Source: Kangiella sp. (lineage in GTDB: Bacteria > Pseudomonadota > Gammaproteobacteria > Enterobacterales > Kangiellaceae). Taken from it: a stretch of 9,834 nt of DNA. The DNA lies in assembly GCA_026195755.1 (NCBI GenBank), contig JAPHRL010000322.1, forward strand, positions 1 to 9,834, read 5' to 3'. Each line of letters starts with the position of its first letter. Within the stretch, counting starts at the first letter, position 1. Shown in pieces: positions 1 to 6,344 of this stretch. Below the pieces are notes generated by a model. It saw only the letters and a program-made list of their open reading frames with translations. It had not been told where the DNA came from and did no database searches. The translations under genes and the position numbers were made by a program.

Positions 1-568
1 CAGATTCGTGTTTTCGGCTAAATGGTAATAACACGCCAACTTGCGCGCCAACACCCAGTAAGCCCAGTAGCTGCTGTTTTTCAGAAGTCATGTCACCTGC
101 TGCAACTGTAGCAAGTTGCATACCTGTTTGTGTAACAAAGCCTTGAGAAACACGTTCATTACTATGTTTTGCCCAAACATGACCAATTTCGTGGCCAATG
201 ACCGAAGCGAGTTGGTGTTGATTTTGCGCAACTTTGAGCATGCCAGTGTGAACCCCAACTTTACCACCAGGTAAGGCAAAAGCATTTGGTGAGTCATCAG
301 CAAATACTTTAACTTCCCATTGAGTACTGCGCATGGCAGGTGCTATGGCGTTTAACTCTGGAATTAAGGCATTGACCACACAATTGACATAAGCTGTATT
401 TCTTGGGCTGGTATCGACTTTTTGGCTTTTTTGCATCGTTGTAAAAGTCGCGGCACCCATTTGTGCCATTTGTGAGTCAGGGAATATGGTGAGCTGACTT
501 CTGCCCGTGGGGGATGTGGCGCATGCGAAAAGAACAAGCACAAAACAGGCAGATAGAAGAGGTTTCAT
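1..568 (-). CDS. M48-family metalloprotease lipoprotein (5' part; runs off the left edge)
   Basis: A zinc-dependent peptidase of the M48 family, the group that includes E. coli LoiP/YggG and YcaL, which act on envelope proteins. The first 189 residues are visible. The N-terminus is a lipoprotein signal (hydrophobic residues 4-15, lipobox LFAC with Cys16). Residue +2 is Ala, not Asp, which favours sorting to the outer membrane. The zinc-binding helix HEIGH is at residues 126-130 with WAKHS following, and FALPGGKVGVHTGM at about 97-110 is typical of the family. The last visible residues, LPFSRKHES, lead into the region that normally carries the third zinc ligand (ExEAD), which lies beyond the edge. 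The ATG is set by an AGGAG ribosome site at 574-578, five bases upstream. The gene is divergent from the ACT-domain gene. The family call is firm; the substrate is unknown. Confidence 0.9.
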   Translation of the reverse strand, partial: MKPLLSACFVLVLFACATSPTGRSQLTIFPDSQMAQMGAATFTTMQKSQKVDTSPRNTAYVNCVVNALIPELNAIAPAMRSTQWEVKVFADDSPNAFALPGGKVGVHTGMLKVAQNQHQLASVIGHEIGHVWAKHSNERVSQGFVTQTGMQLATVAAGDMTSEKQQLLGLLGVGAQVGVLLPFSRKHES

Positions 569-593
569 ATAAACTCCTTTTAAATTCAATAAG

Positions 594-625
594 TTAAAGC
601 ATTATAGTGCTGATACATTGTACAA
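594..625 (-). promoter_or_regulatory. Candidate promoter of the M48 lipoprotein gene
   Basis: On the minus strand a perfect TATAAT lies at 606-601, which would put transcription start near 594 and give a 5' leader of about 25 bases before the ATG at 568. No good -35 hexamer is found at 16-18 bases, so an activator or another -10 is possible. An 8-base palindrome TTGTACAA (618-625) lies in the -35 region and might contribute, but may be chance. Confidence 0.35.
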
Positions 626-665
626 ACATGATGTATTTAACAAAAACAGCATAATTGTTTGAATT

Positions 666-694
666 TTGAACGCTCGTACTTGTTGTAATATAGC
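666..694 (+). promoter_or_regulatory. Candidate promoter of the ACT-domain (GcvR-like) gene
   Basis: TTGAAC (666-671) and TATAGC (689-694) are separated by 17 bases. Each matches four of six sigma-70 consensus positions. The leader to the start codon at 744 would be roughly 40 bases. This is pattern matching only. Confidence 0.3.
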
Positions 695-743
695 AGTTAT
701 AGTAGTTTTGAAGTAGCGCTAACGCAATATATGGAGCATTTTG

Positions 744-1313
744 ATGAATGCGCATCATAAACTCAAGCTGGATAAGAAGTTCATCTTAACGGTGACAGGT
801 TCCGATCATCCTGAAATAATTACAACCATAACCGAAATTTTGCACCGTTTTAAAGGTTCCATGGAAGTTTCTCGTTTTAGCCGAGTCAAAGATCACTTCA
901 GTGGATTATTTGCTGTTTCGCTCAACAGTATGTATTTCAAGCCATTCATGGCTTGTCTTGAAAGTTTGGAATCAACAAAACTGAGGTTTGAATTTCACAG
1001 CACAGAACACTGCCAAGCATCATATCCGTTTGATCCCGAGAATATTACTTTTGATATCAGCATCTGGGGAATCAAAAATCAGGCTACTAGCCTAGAATTA
1101 CTGCGTATCTTGTCGCGAAATCATTTACGAGTGGATTCGATTGAAACCAATACTATGCCGAATAGTCAGGGCTATAAGTTACTGTTAAGGGTTTCAACTG
1201 ATCATGTGATTGACGTCGAAATGATCGAAGGTGATTTGCAGGCGCTCGCCGAAGATGAAGGTTTTTATCTTAGTATGCTGGATGAGGAAGAAGGTATAAA
1301 AGAAGCCATATAG
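744..1313 (+). CDS. Tandem ACT-domain protein, GcvR-like
   Basis: A 189-residue protein with two ACT-type regulatory domains. The first starts at about residue 11 (ILTVTGSDHPEIITTITEIL), matching the start of GcvR, where E. coli has a G-A-D-R-P-G-I-V segment. The second spans about residues 100-185 (FDISIWGIKN... onward). The length is almost that of E. coli GcvR (190 aa), which senses glycine and antagonises GcvA at the glycine-cleavage operon. The usual Gly of the DRPGI loop is Glu here (DHPEI), which may alter ligand binding. No DNA-binding domain is seen. The ATG at 744 is preferred over TTG at 741 because GGAG at 733-736 is seven bases from the ATG. No gcv gene or GcvA is in view, so the role in glycine control is inferred from family only. 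Confidence 0.75.
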   Translation: MNAHHKLKLDKKFILTVTGSDHPEIITTITEILHRFKGSMEVSRFSRVKDHFSGLFAVSLNSMYFKPFMACLESLESTKLRFEFHSTEHCQASYPFDPENITFDISIWGIKNQATSLELLRILSRNHLRVDSIETNTMPNSQGYKLLLRVSTDHVIDVEMIEGDLQALAEDEGFYLSMLDEEEGIKEAI

Positions 1314-1322
1314 GATTCATTT

Positions 1323-1353
1323 AAAAAATAGCGCCAAGAGGCGCTATTTTTTT
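1323..1353 (+). terminator. Rho-independent terminator, probably bidirectional
   Basis: A 13-bp stem (1323-1335 paired with 1340-1352: an A-tract plus TAGCGCC and its complement) closes a four-base AAGA loop and ends in seven T. It lies 9 bases after the ACT-gene stop. Because the stem is flanked by A-tract and T-tract on opposite sides it can also end the convergent gene that stops at 1371. Confidence 0.85.
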
Positions 1354-1370
1354 GCCAATAAACAGAGTAA

Positions 1371-1817
1371 TCATTCCTCAACTTCTTGCCCATCAATGAT
1401 AAAGCCAATGCGCCGTTCAGGCTCTTCTTCAGACACTTTTTGAACATAACAAAGAAGTTCTACGTTATTTTGGTGGGTCAATACCATACAGGGATTGCCG
1501 CCCGCTGTACCTTCAATACGAATCCCGTGAAAGGACTCTTGAGCAAGGCGCGACACTTGGATCTGTAAACCACCATTGAGCATGGCAACTACTGTCGGCT
1601 CAGCATCGTTGGGCATGTTTTGACGCCACAAATGTATTGTTTTAGCTAGGCTTTTGATCAGTTCACCAGCAGAGCGATAGTCATTAACGTCTTGATGCGA
1701 AAGACCGAGTTGTTCGGCACTGAGGCTGGGCGGTTGTACATCGGGATGAACGTTATGGAAAATCTCGACATCGCTGGGCTGGCGTTGTTGGATAATAGTT
1801 TGGTATGGACTGCTCAT
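1371..1817 (-). CDS. Conserved-looking small protein of unknown function
   Basis: I do not recognise a family. The 148-residue protein is soluble, with no signal peptide or membrane segment. It has a polar, Pro/Gln-rich first third, a helical middle (about residues 48-65, SAGELIKSLAKTIHLWRQ), and a probable beta-rich C-terminal half (about 75-147) with GGLQIQVSRLAQ, GIRIEGTAGGNPCMVLT and a very acidic end. Two Cys lie at about residues 109 and 121. An earlier in-frame ATG at 1916 would add 33 hydrophobic/basic residues unlike the rest. I chose 1817 because a candidate promoter (TTGCTT, 17 bases, TATCTT) lies just upstream at 1875-1847, and because it leaves a normal divergent spacer to the DedA gene. 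No clear ribosome site supports either start. It ends 18 bases before the shared terminator. Confidence 0.65.
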   Translation of the reverse strand: MSSPYQTIIQQRQPSDVEIFHNVHPDVQPPSLSAEQLGLSHQDVNDYRSAGELIKSLAKTIHLWRQNMPNDAEPTVVAMLNGGLQIQVSRLAQESFHGIRIEGTAGGNPCMVLTHQNNVELLCYVQKVSEEEPERRIGFIIDGQEVEE

Positions 1818-1846
1818 AATCAAGAAATGAATTTTAAGTTTGTTTG

Positions 1847-1875
1847 AAGATAAACGACCCTTCAGTAACAAGCAA
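1847..1875 (-). promoter_or_regulatory. Candidate promoter for the small unknown gene
   Basis: On the minus strand, TTGCTT (1875-1870) and TATCTT (1852-1847) are spaced by 17 bases. Transcription would begin near 1840, downstream of the alternative ATG at 1916, so it supports the shorter protein. The match is modest. Confidence 0.35.
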
Positions 1876-1946
1876 GTCCAATAATAATAAACATGGATAA
1901 GATTAGTTATCGACATTTATGAAAACATTCGTCATTATTAGCGCCG

Positions 1947-2708
1947 ATGGAAGTAATTGTTAATGACATTCTTGATTGGATTTCCAATCACCCACATTTA
2001 GCTGGCGCGGCTGTATTTCTAATTGCATTTTTAGAGTCCTTAGCCATTGTCGGCTTGGCTGTACCTGGTTGGTTACTGCTGGTCGGAATCGGAGGTTTGA
2101 TTGGTGGTGGAACATTAAATTTCTGGCTAGTGGCATTCTGTAGTTTTCTAGGTGCGGCTAGTGGTCAAATAGTGTCTTATTGGTTTGGTTATCATTTCCA
2201 GGATAAAGTCCATCATTGGGGCTGGATTAAACGTCATCAAAAATTATTACACAGGTCAGAAGACTTCTTCCAAAGGCATGGCTTTGCAGGGGTTTTGGTC
2301 GGACAATTTATAGGACCGATTCGTGCGGTTATTGCTCTGATTGCAGGTGTGCTGGATATGCCGCCACGAAAATTCATTACAGCTATCATCATCGCTACGC
2401 TTATCTGGGCTCCGGTCTATTTGATGCCCGGTGTGGTATTAGGAGCGGCGCTAACCTTTGAAAAGACGCAAGTTTGGGTCTTAGTGGGTAGTCTTGTTCT
2501 GATGGCGATTTCTTTGTGGTTGTTAGGGCGATTTATAAGCGACCATCATCATGCGAAAAAACACCACACAACATTGCCTTTGAAAAGGCATATCAATAGC
2601 CTGCTTGCCTTGGGTATATTCTTTGGAGTTATTGTCTTTCTAGTTGTTTCGAGTTATGGGAGCCTAATGTTGCAATTAGGCTACAAAATTTGGTACTTAA
2701 TCATATAG
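1947..2708 (+). CDS. DedA-family (SNARE-associated/VTT) membrane protein
   Basis: A 253-residue inner-membrane protein with about five to six hydrophobic segments. DedA proteins are linked to lipid-carrier (undecaprenyl phosphate, phosphatidylethanolamine) translocation and envelope homeostasis. The family landmarks are FLESLAIVGLAVPG (about 28-41), the reentrant-loop region with Glu30, SYWFGYHF (77-84), FFQRHGFAG (107-115) and GQFIGPIRAVIALIAG (119-134). Two normally strong positions differ: the first Arg of the R-F-x-x-x-x-R motif is Gln120 (the second, Arg126, is kept), and PGE/PGT is PGW (40-42). The form F-I-G-P-x-R resembles the DedA domains of DedA-PAP2 fusions, but no PAP2 domain follows. 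A His/Lys cluster DHHHAKKHH (199-207) precedes a last membrane segment at about 216-235. There is no visible ribosome site, and an in-frame stop at 1920 limits other starts. Confidence 0.88.
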   Translation: MEVIVNDILDWISNHPHLAGAAVFLIAFLESLAIVGLAVPGWLLLVGIGGLIGGGTLNFWLVAFCSFLGAASGQIVSYWFGYHFQDKVHHWGWIKRHQKLLHRSEDFFQRHGFAGVLVGQFIGPIRAVIALIAGVLDMPPRKFITAIIIATLIWAPVYLMPGVVLGAALTFEKTQVWVLVGSLVLMAISLWLLGRFISDHHHAKKHHTTLPLKRHINSLLALGIFFGVIVFLVVSSYGSLMLQLGYKIWYLII

Positions 2709-2718
2709 TCTCAGTAGC

Positions 2719-3366
2719 ATGATAGAAGAGCTAATCACACACTATTGGCAAGAGTTTTTATTGATGGCGTCTGCCCATGCTTTGGCAGTTGCAAGCCCTG
2801 GCCCGGACTTTGCAATCGTGATGCGGCAAAGCTTAGTATTTGGTCGTCGTTTTGCGATTTTGAGCAGCATTGGCATTGGTCTGGCTATTTTAGTACATGT
2901 GACTTATACGGTGCTGGGAATCGGTCTATTGATTCGAGATACGCTATGGTTATTTACTGCCATTAAAGTCGCAGGGGCAGCTTATTTGCTGTATATCGGC
3001 TGGCAGGCCATTGGTGTTCAAAAGGCAGAGGTTAAAGATTTTAATCCAGTCAGCAAAGACACTATGACTGGAGGTAAAGCTTTTCGCCAAGGGTTTATGA
3101 CCAATGTGTTGAACCCCAAAGCAACATTGTTTTTTTTATCCTTGTTCACAACAATAGTCGATGCTAAAACTCCGATGGGGATACAGGCTCTTTATGGGAT
3201 CTGGATGTCGGTTATGACCGGGGCATGGTTCGTGTTCTTATCATTGATGTTGACGCAACAAAGAGTGCGCCAGTTTTTTGCATCATTTGGACATTGGATT
3301 GATCGGCTTCTAGGTGCCTTCCTGATCATCCTGGCAATCATGTTACTGTTTTCGACTGTTAGCTAA
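2719..3366 (+). CDS. LysE/RhtB-family amino-acid exporter
   Basis: A 215-residue inner-membrane permease with about six transmembrane segments. LysE/RhtB proteins export amino acids such as lysine, threonine or homoserine lactone. The hallmarks are SPGPDFAIVMRQS (26-38), AYLLYIGW (88-95) and GFMTNVLNPKA (125-135) followed by LFFLSLF. The length is typical (about 205-215). The substrate cannot be read from sequence. It starts 10 bases after the DedA stop, so the two are probably co-transcribed, though no Shine-Dalgarno motif is seen. Its TAA (3364-3366) overlaps the TAG of the convergent kinase gene (3363-3365), leaving no room for an intergenic terminator. Confidence 0.9.
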   Translation: MIEELITHYWQEFLLMASAHALAVASPGPDFAIVMRQSLVFGRRFAILSSIGIGLAILVHVTYTVLGIGLLIRDTLWLFTAIKVAGAAYLLYIGWQAIGVQKAEVKDFNPVSKDTMTGGKAFRQGFMTNVLNPKATLFFLSLFTTIVDAKTPMGIQALYGIWMSVMTGAWFVFLSLMLTQQRVRQFFASFGHWIDRLLGAFLIILAIMLLFSTVS

Positions 3367-4766
3367 GCTCGGCTTTGGGGCAAGTGCATAACGACGCATA
3401 ACCCTGAACCTGCCTGGTTAAATGCGGTAATAGTTCCGCCATTGGCCTCGATACCTCTTTTGGCAATTGCTAAACCAAGACCAGCACCGCCCGAAGTTCT
3501 TTCCCGCGCATCAGTCGGACGATAAAAGGCATCAAAGATTTTCTCTAAATGTTCTTCACTCACCCCATGGCCCGAATCACAGATCTTGAGTTCAATGCCA
3601 AGCTCAGACTCAGCAGTGGATATAGTAACGCAAGTGTCGTCTGGTGTATGGCGAATAGCATTACGGAGTACATTCTCAATTGCTCGGGCTAACAAGCTGT
3701 AATAACCGGAAAAAGTAATTTCAGTGTCGCTCTGATAATCAACCGTTTTGTTGTGTGCTTCAGCTTCAAACTTGGCATCTTCAACAATGACATCCAGTAA
3801 ATCATTGAGCATGAAGTTAGCCCGGTCTTCGTTAACATGGCCTCGCTCTAAAGCGGCCATTTGTAGTAACTCGCCAATCATCTCATCAAGCCTTTCTACT
3901 TCCAGCTCGATACGATCAATATGGCCTTTGGATTCTGGATTGGCCGTCTTTTGTGCCAGGCTGGCGGCAATTTGCATACGGGTCAAGGGAGAGCGAAGTT
4001 CGTGGGAAACGTCGCTCAGCAAGCGTTTTTGCGATTGAATCACTCGTTCGATACGTTCGGCCATTAAGTCAAAGTCCTCGGCTAAATCAGCGAACTCATC
4101 TTGGCGATTCCCCAGATAGCGCAGAGCACGAGCTTGCAGGTCACCGCGTGCAAAAGCCTGTGTGGTTCTTTGTAATTGGTGGATTGGACGAGTTAGATAC
4201 CAGGTTAAAGCTATACAGACCAATGAACTGATACCTAGGGCTATGAGCAGGTGCCATATAGAAACTGAGTGGTATAGGTATGAAACAACTGTACCAAACT
4301 GATGAGGACTTTTTTGCTTCAAGAACAGCAGGTAGTAGTGACCGCGATTGAAAACAACTTCGGGACCAATATAAGCAATATTATCAACGATAACCATTGC
4401 TGGAGTATTGCGATTTCGATAGAAAGAGCTGAGATGGTAGAGTACATCGGGCACTTCCTTTCCTGCAATATCTTCGCCATTTTTATCAATAATATAGGTG
4501 TTATCAAGCTCTTCAGACACGCGGTTAAGTTTTAAGAGACTATCAGTTTGATACTCATCAATGACCTTGCGTAGCTGGATGGTAATAGCTGCCTGGCGGA
4601 GTTGTTTTGCTTCTTGGTCAGATGCGGGCACTAATTTATTATCCTGACCAGCTAGGCTGTATAAAAAAATGATGCTGGTCAGAGTAATAAGAGTGGCTAG
4701 CCAAAACCAGAGAAATATCTTCCAGAATAGACTGGGGCGGACGAGATTACGAATCCAGGGCAACAT
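3363..4766 (-). CDS. cpxA: CpxA-like envelope-stress sensor histidine kinase
   Basis: A 467-residue inner-membrane kinase that would sense envelope stress, phosphorylate the partner regulator and probably also dephosphorylate it. Order: first membrane helix at about 13-38, periplasmic sensor at about 40-165, second helix at about 171-191, HAMP at about 192-245, then the H-box SDVSHELRSPLTR with His255. The ATPase domain follows, with N-box ENVLRNAIRHTP (Asn365), G1 ICDSGHG (Asp397), F-box FDAFYRP and G2 SGGAGLGLAIAKR (425-437). QKRLLSDVSHELRSPLTR and AKFEAEAHNK track E. coli CpxA closely. The ATG at 4766 gives the compact N-terminus LPWIRNLVRPSLFWK. A frame extending to 4805 adds 13 residues deep inside the regulator gene and is less likely. 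The 20-base overlap with the regulator gene suggests translational coupling. The periplasmic domain is too divergent to compare by eye. Confidence 0.9.
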   Translation of the reverse strand: MLPWIRNLVRPSLFWKIFLWFWLATLITLTSIIFLYSLAGQDNKLVPASDQEAKQLRQAAITIQLRKVIDEYQTDSLLKLNRVSEELDNTYIIDKNGEDIAGKEVPDVLYHLSSFYRNRNTPAMVIVDNIAYIGPEVVFNRGHYYLLFLKQKSPHQFGTVVSYLYHSVSIWHLLIALGISSLVCIALTWYLTRPIHQLQRTTQAFARGDLQARALRYLGNRQDEFADLAEDFDLMAERIERVIQSQKRLLSDVSHELRSPLTRMQIAASLAQKTANPESKGHIDRIELEVERLDEMIGELLQMAALERGHVNEDRANFMLNDLLDVIVEDAKFEAEAHNKTVDYQSDTEITFSGYYSLLARAIENVLRNAIRHTPDDTCVTISTAESELGIELKICDSGHGVSEEHLEKIFDAFYRPTDARERTSGGAGLGLAIAKRGIEANGGTITAFNQAGSGLCVVMHLPQSRA

Positions 4767-5445
4767 ATTGATAGCCGACACCGCGGACTGTTTTGATACG
4801 TTCATCGCCTTTTGTATCAGGACCTAGTTTACGCCGTAAATTACTGATGTGCATATCGATACTACGATCATAAGCTTCTAAGTTACGTCCGAGACAGCCT
4901 TCTGAAAGTTCGTCGCGGCTGACTAAAGTACCGGCATTATTCATCAGTAGATATAAAATATCGAACTCGGTGGCAGTCAATTTTACCACTTCATTATTTA
5001 AGAGTACTTCGCGTGAAGCTGGGTTGATATAGACATCGCCTAGATGTACTGATTGTAGTTTCTTTTGCTTGGTACTGTAGACGTTTTCAGTGCGTCGAAG
5101 AATCGTTCGAATGCGAGCGGTTAATTCTCTAGGGTTACAAGGTTTAGCAATATAGTCGTCTGCACCAAGCTCAAGACCTACGATGCGATCGATTTCGTCA
5201 CCGCGCGCAGTTAACATCAGAATCGGTACCTGGGATTCTTTACGAACTGCTTTCAGCACATCAAAGCCATTTAAATTTGGCAACATGACATCTAGCACCA
5301 TCAAGTCAAAACTATGGTCAAGTATCATTTTTGCAGCCGTTGCCCCATCGTGGGCAAGCGCCACCTCAAACCCTTCCTGAGTCAGGTATTCTTGAAGCAA
5401 CTGACAAAGTTCGATGTCATCATCGGCAAGTAGTAATTTTGGCAT
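4747..5445 (-). CDS. cpxR: CpxR-like OmpR-family response regulator
   Basis: A 232-residue DNA-binding regulator, the cytoplasmic partner of the kinase. The receiver domain (about 1-118) has the acidic pocket ADDD (Asp8-10), phospho-acceptor Asp52 (VLDVMLP), Thr79 (MLTARG) and Lys101 (IAKP). The winged-helix domain (about 133-232) contains TATEFDILYLLM, LVSRDELSEGCLG, DRSIDMHISNLRRKLGP and the C-terminal VRGVGYQY. LTARG-DEIDRIVGLELGADDY and RSIDMHISNLRRKL follow E. coli CpxR almost word for word, so the Cpx assignment is stronger than a generic OmpR call. I chose the ATG at 5445 because it begins at the first receiver strand (MPKLLLADDD). A GTG at 5487 would add 14 residues without a ribosome site. 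It is divergent from the CpxP-like gene, with GTAAA motifs between, so autoregulation is plausible. Confidence 0.93.
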   Translation of the reverse strand: MPKLLLADDDIELCQLLQEYLTQEGFEVALAHDGATAAKMILDHSFDLMVLDVMLPNLNGFDVLKAVRKESQVPILMLTARGDEIDRIVGLELGADDYIAKPCNPRELTARIRTILRRTENVYSTKQKKLQSVHLGDVYINPASREVLLNNEVVKLTATEFDILYLLMNNAGTLVSRDELSEGCLGRNLEAYDRSIDMHISNLRRKLGPDTKGDERIKTVRGVGYQYVALDS

Positions 5446-5501
5446 AGCAAACCCAAAGCATTGGCGTGTTAGGAGTTTAGCACGCACTTCATGGATAAAG
5501 T

Positions 5502-5537
5502 GTAAAGTTTGGTCAGTAAGTTTTACACAAGATTTAC
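5502..5537. promoter_or_regulatory. Cluster of GTAAA half-sites (candidate CpxR boxes)
   Basis: The published CpxR box is two GTAAA direct repeats about five bases apart. Here the minus strand carries GTAAA at 5537-5533 and 5526-5522 with six bases between. The plus strand carries GTAAA at 5502-5506 and GTAAG at 5516-5520. GTGTAAA (5500-5506) and TTTACAC (5522-5528) also form an inverted repeat. The cluster lies between the divergent regulator and CpxP-like genes, nearer the regulator, where CpxR control would be expected. Binding is inferred, and a clear sigma-70 promoter was not found on either side. Confidence 0.45.
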
Positions 5538-5679
5538 GTGGAAACTGTTATTAAATCAAACTTTCAAAGATAAAAAGAGTCTATAGTGAGTAGTATAAAT
5601 TTGCAAAAGCATTCTTTTGTCGCAAACGCTAGCCAAATGAATGACTTATAAAATTTAACAATCCGAATAGGAGTTCGTT

Positions 5680-6162
5680 ATGTCACTCAATAAAGCAGTA
5701 TTAGCATTAGCACTGGGCGCATCATTATTGATGTTGAATGTCAGTGCTGAGGCAAAAAACCATGGTGGTATGCATAAAGGTCATTCCGTTGAACACCATC
5801 AAATGATGATGGACAAGTTAGGCGTTAATGATGAACAGCGTGCACAAATGGATAAGTTGCATCAGGAGCGTATGGAGGCAGTTGAGGCTCATAAGAAACA
5901 AATGCATGAGTTAATGCAGCAACAACATGAACTGATGCAGCAAGATACTTTGGATAAAGGCAAGCTGCAAAGTAACCTGCGTAAACAGGCTGATATCAAA
6001 GCAGAGATGATGGCAGGCAAACATCAGCATCATCAAAAAGTGAACAAGGTGCTATCTGAAGAGCAGCGCGCAAAGATGAAAGAAATGAAAGCTCAGATGT
6101 ACCAAAAACGTGAGCACAAGCATGAGAAAGCGAACCAGCGCAAGCAGGAAGGTCGCGGTTAG
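5680..6162 (+). CDS. Spy/CpxP-like periplasmic protein, His- and Met-rich
   Basis: A 160-residue secreted protein. A signal peptide of about 25 residues (KAVLALALGASLLMLNVS, then AEA before the likely cut at 25/26) leads to a wholly charged, helical mature protein. Two copies of the Spy/CpxP LTxxQ-type motif occur in degenerate form: GVNDEQRAQM (48-57) and LSEEQRAKM (125-133). CpxP restrains CpxA and delivers misfolded proteins for degradation; Spy is a related periplasmic chaperone. There are about 14 His and 16 Met, including a cluster at 28-44 (HGGMHKGH, then HHQMMM), which suggests metal binding. HELMQQ is repeated with a seven-residue period (76-88), fitting a continuous helix. The start is fixed by AGGAG at 5669-5673, six bases upstream. 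Its place divergent from cpxR/cpxA matches enterobacterial cpxP, but Spy-like function cannot be excluded, so no symbol is given. Confidence 0.85.
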   Translation: MSLNKAVLALALGASLLMLNVSAEAKNHGGMHKGHSVEHHQMMMDKLGVNDEQRAQMDKLHQERMEAVEAHKKQMHELMQQQHELMQQDTLDKGKLQSNLRKQADIKAEMMAGKHQHHQKVNKVLSEEQRAKMKEMKAQMYQKREHKHEKANQRKQEGRG

Positions 6163-6187
6163 CATTTATTGATTAAACCTCTCCCCC

Positions 6188-6306
6188 TTAGTGTTGAGTA
6201 TTTGAGTCGGTTGAGCCCCTCCCTGGTAAACAAGGCTCGCTCTTCAACGCTAACGTTATTTCAGAGTCTCTCTGAAATCTTAGCCACCTTCGGGTGGCTT
6301 TTTTTT
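6188..6306 (+). ncRNA. Structured 3' UTR of the CpxP-like gene; possible CpxQ-like sRNA
   Basis: After the stop at 6162 the transcript can fold into several helices. An outer stem pairs 6188-6197 (TTAGTGTTGA) with 6244-6253 (TCAACGCTAA) with one G-U pair. It encloses an inner stem of 6213-6217 (GAGCC) with 6234-6238 (GGCTC). A separate hairpin (6258-6265 with 6271-6278, ATTTCAGA) and the terminator follow. In Enterobacteria the Hfq-bound sRNA CpxQ is cut by RNase E from the cpxP 3' UTR. This region has the right position, a structured body and an eight-T tail. No homology to CpxQ was seen, so the sRNA call is inference. Confidence 0.3.
6282..6306 (+). terminator. Rho-independent terminator after the CpxP-like gene
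   Basis: AGCCACC (6282-6288), a TTCG tetraloop and GGTGGCT (6293-6299) form a perfect seven-bp stem. It is followed by T from 6299 to 6306, a textbook intrinsic terminator. Confidence 0.9.
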
Positions 6307-6344
6307 GCTATCATGAAATACAAATCACCGACCCGAAAACAATA

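Noticed and set aside
618..625. TTGTACAA palindrome as an operator
   Set aside because: Eight bases is short enough to occur by chance, and no second copy was seen nearby.
741..743. TTG start for the GcvR-like gene
   Set aside because: GGAG is only four bases from the TTG but seven from the ATG at 744, so the ATG is better.
3748..4535. Open frames on the plus strand within the kinase gene
   Set aside because: They are antisense to a clearly conserved kinase, are rich in Ser/Arg shadows and lack start signals.
4767..4805. Longer start for the CpxA-like kinase
   Set aside because: It would extend the overlap with the regulator gene to 59 bases and add 13 residues unlike a CpxA N-terminus. 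The ATG at 4766 is more natural.
5446..5487. GTG start adding 14 residues to the CpxR-like regulator
   Set aside because: Receiver domains begin at MPKLLLADDD (5445). The extension has no ribosome site.
5601..5625. Imperfect hairpin (TTGC AAAAG / CTTTT GCAA) upstream of the CpxP-like gene
   Set aside because: It needs a three-base bulge and lies in AT-rich DNA; there is no T-tract and no sign of a riboswitch fold.
6294..6344. GTG-initiated N-terminal extension of the DUF1853 gene
   Set aside because: The GTG lies inside the terminator stem and the added residues (AFFCYHEIQ...) are simply the translated T-tract. The ATG at 6345 fits the family start.
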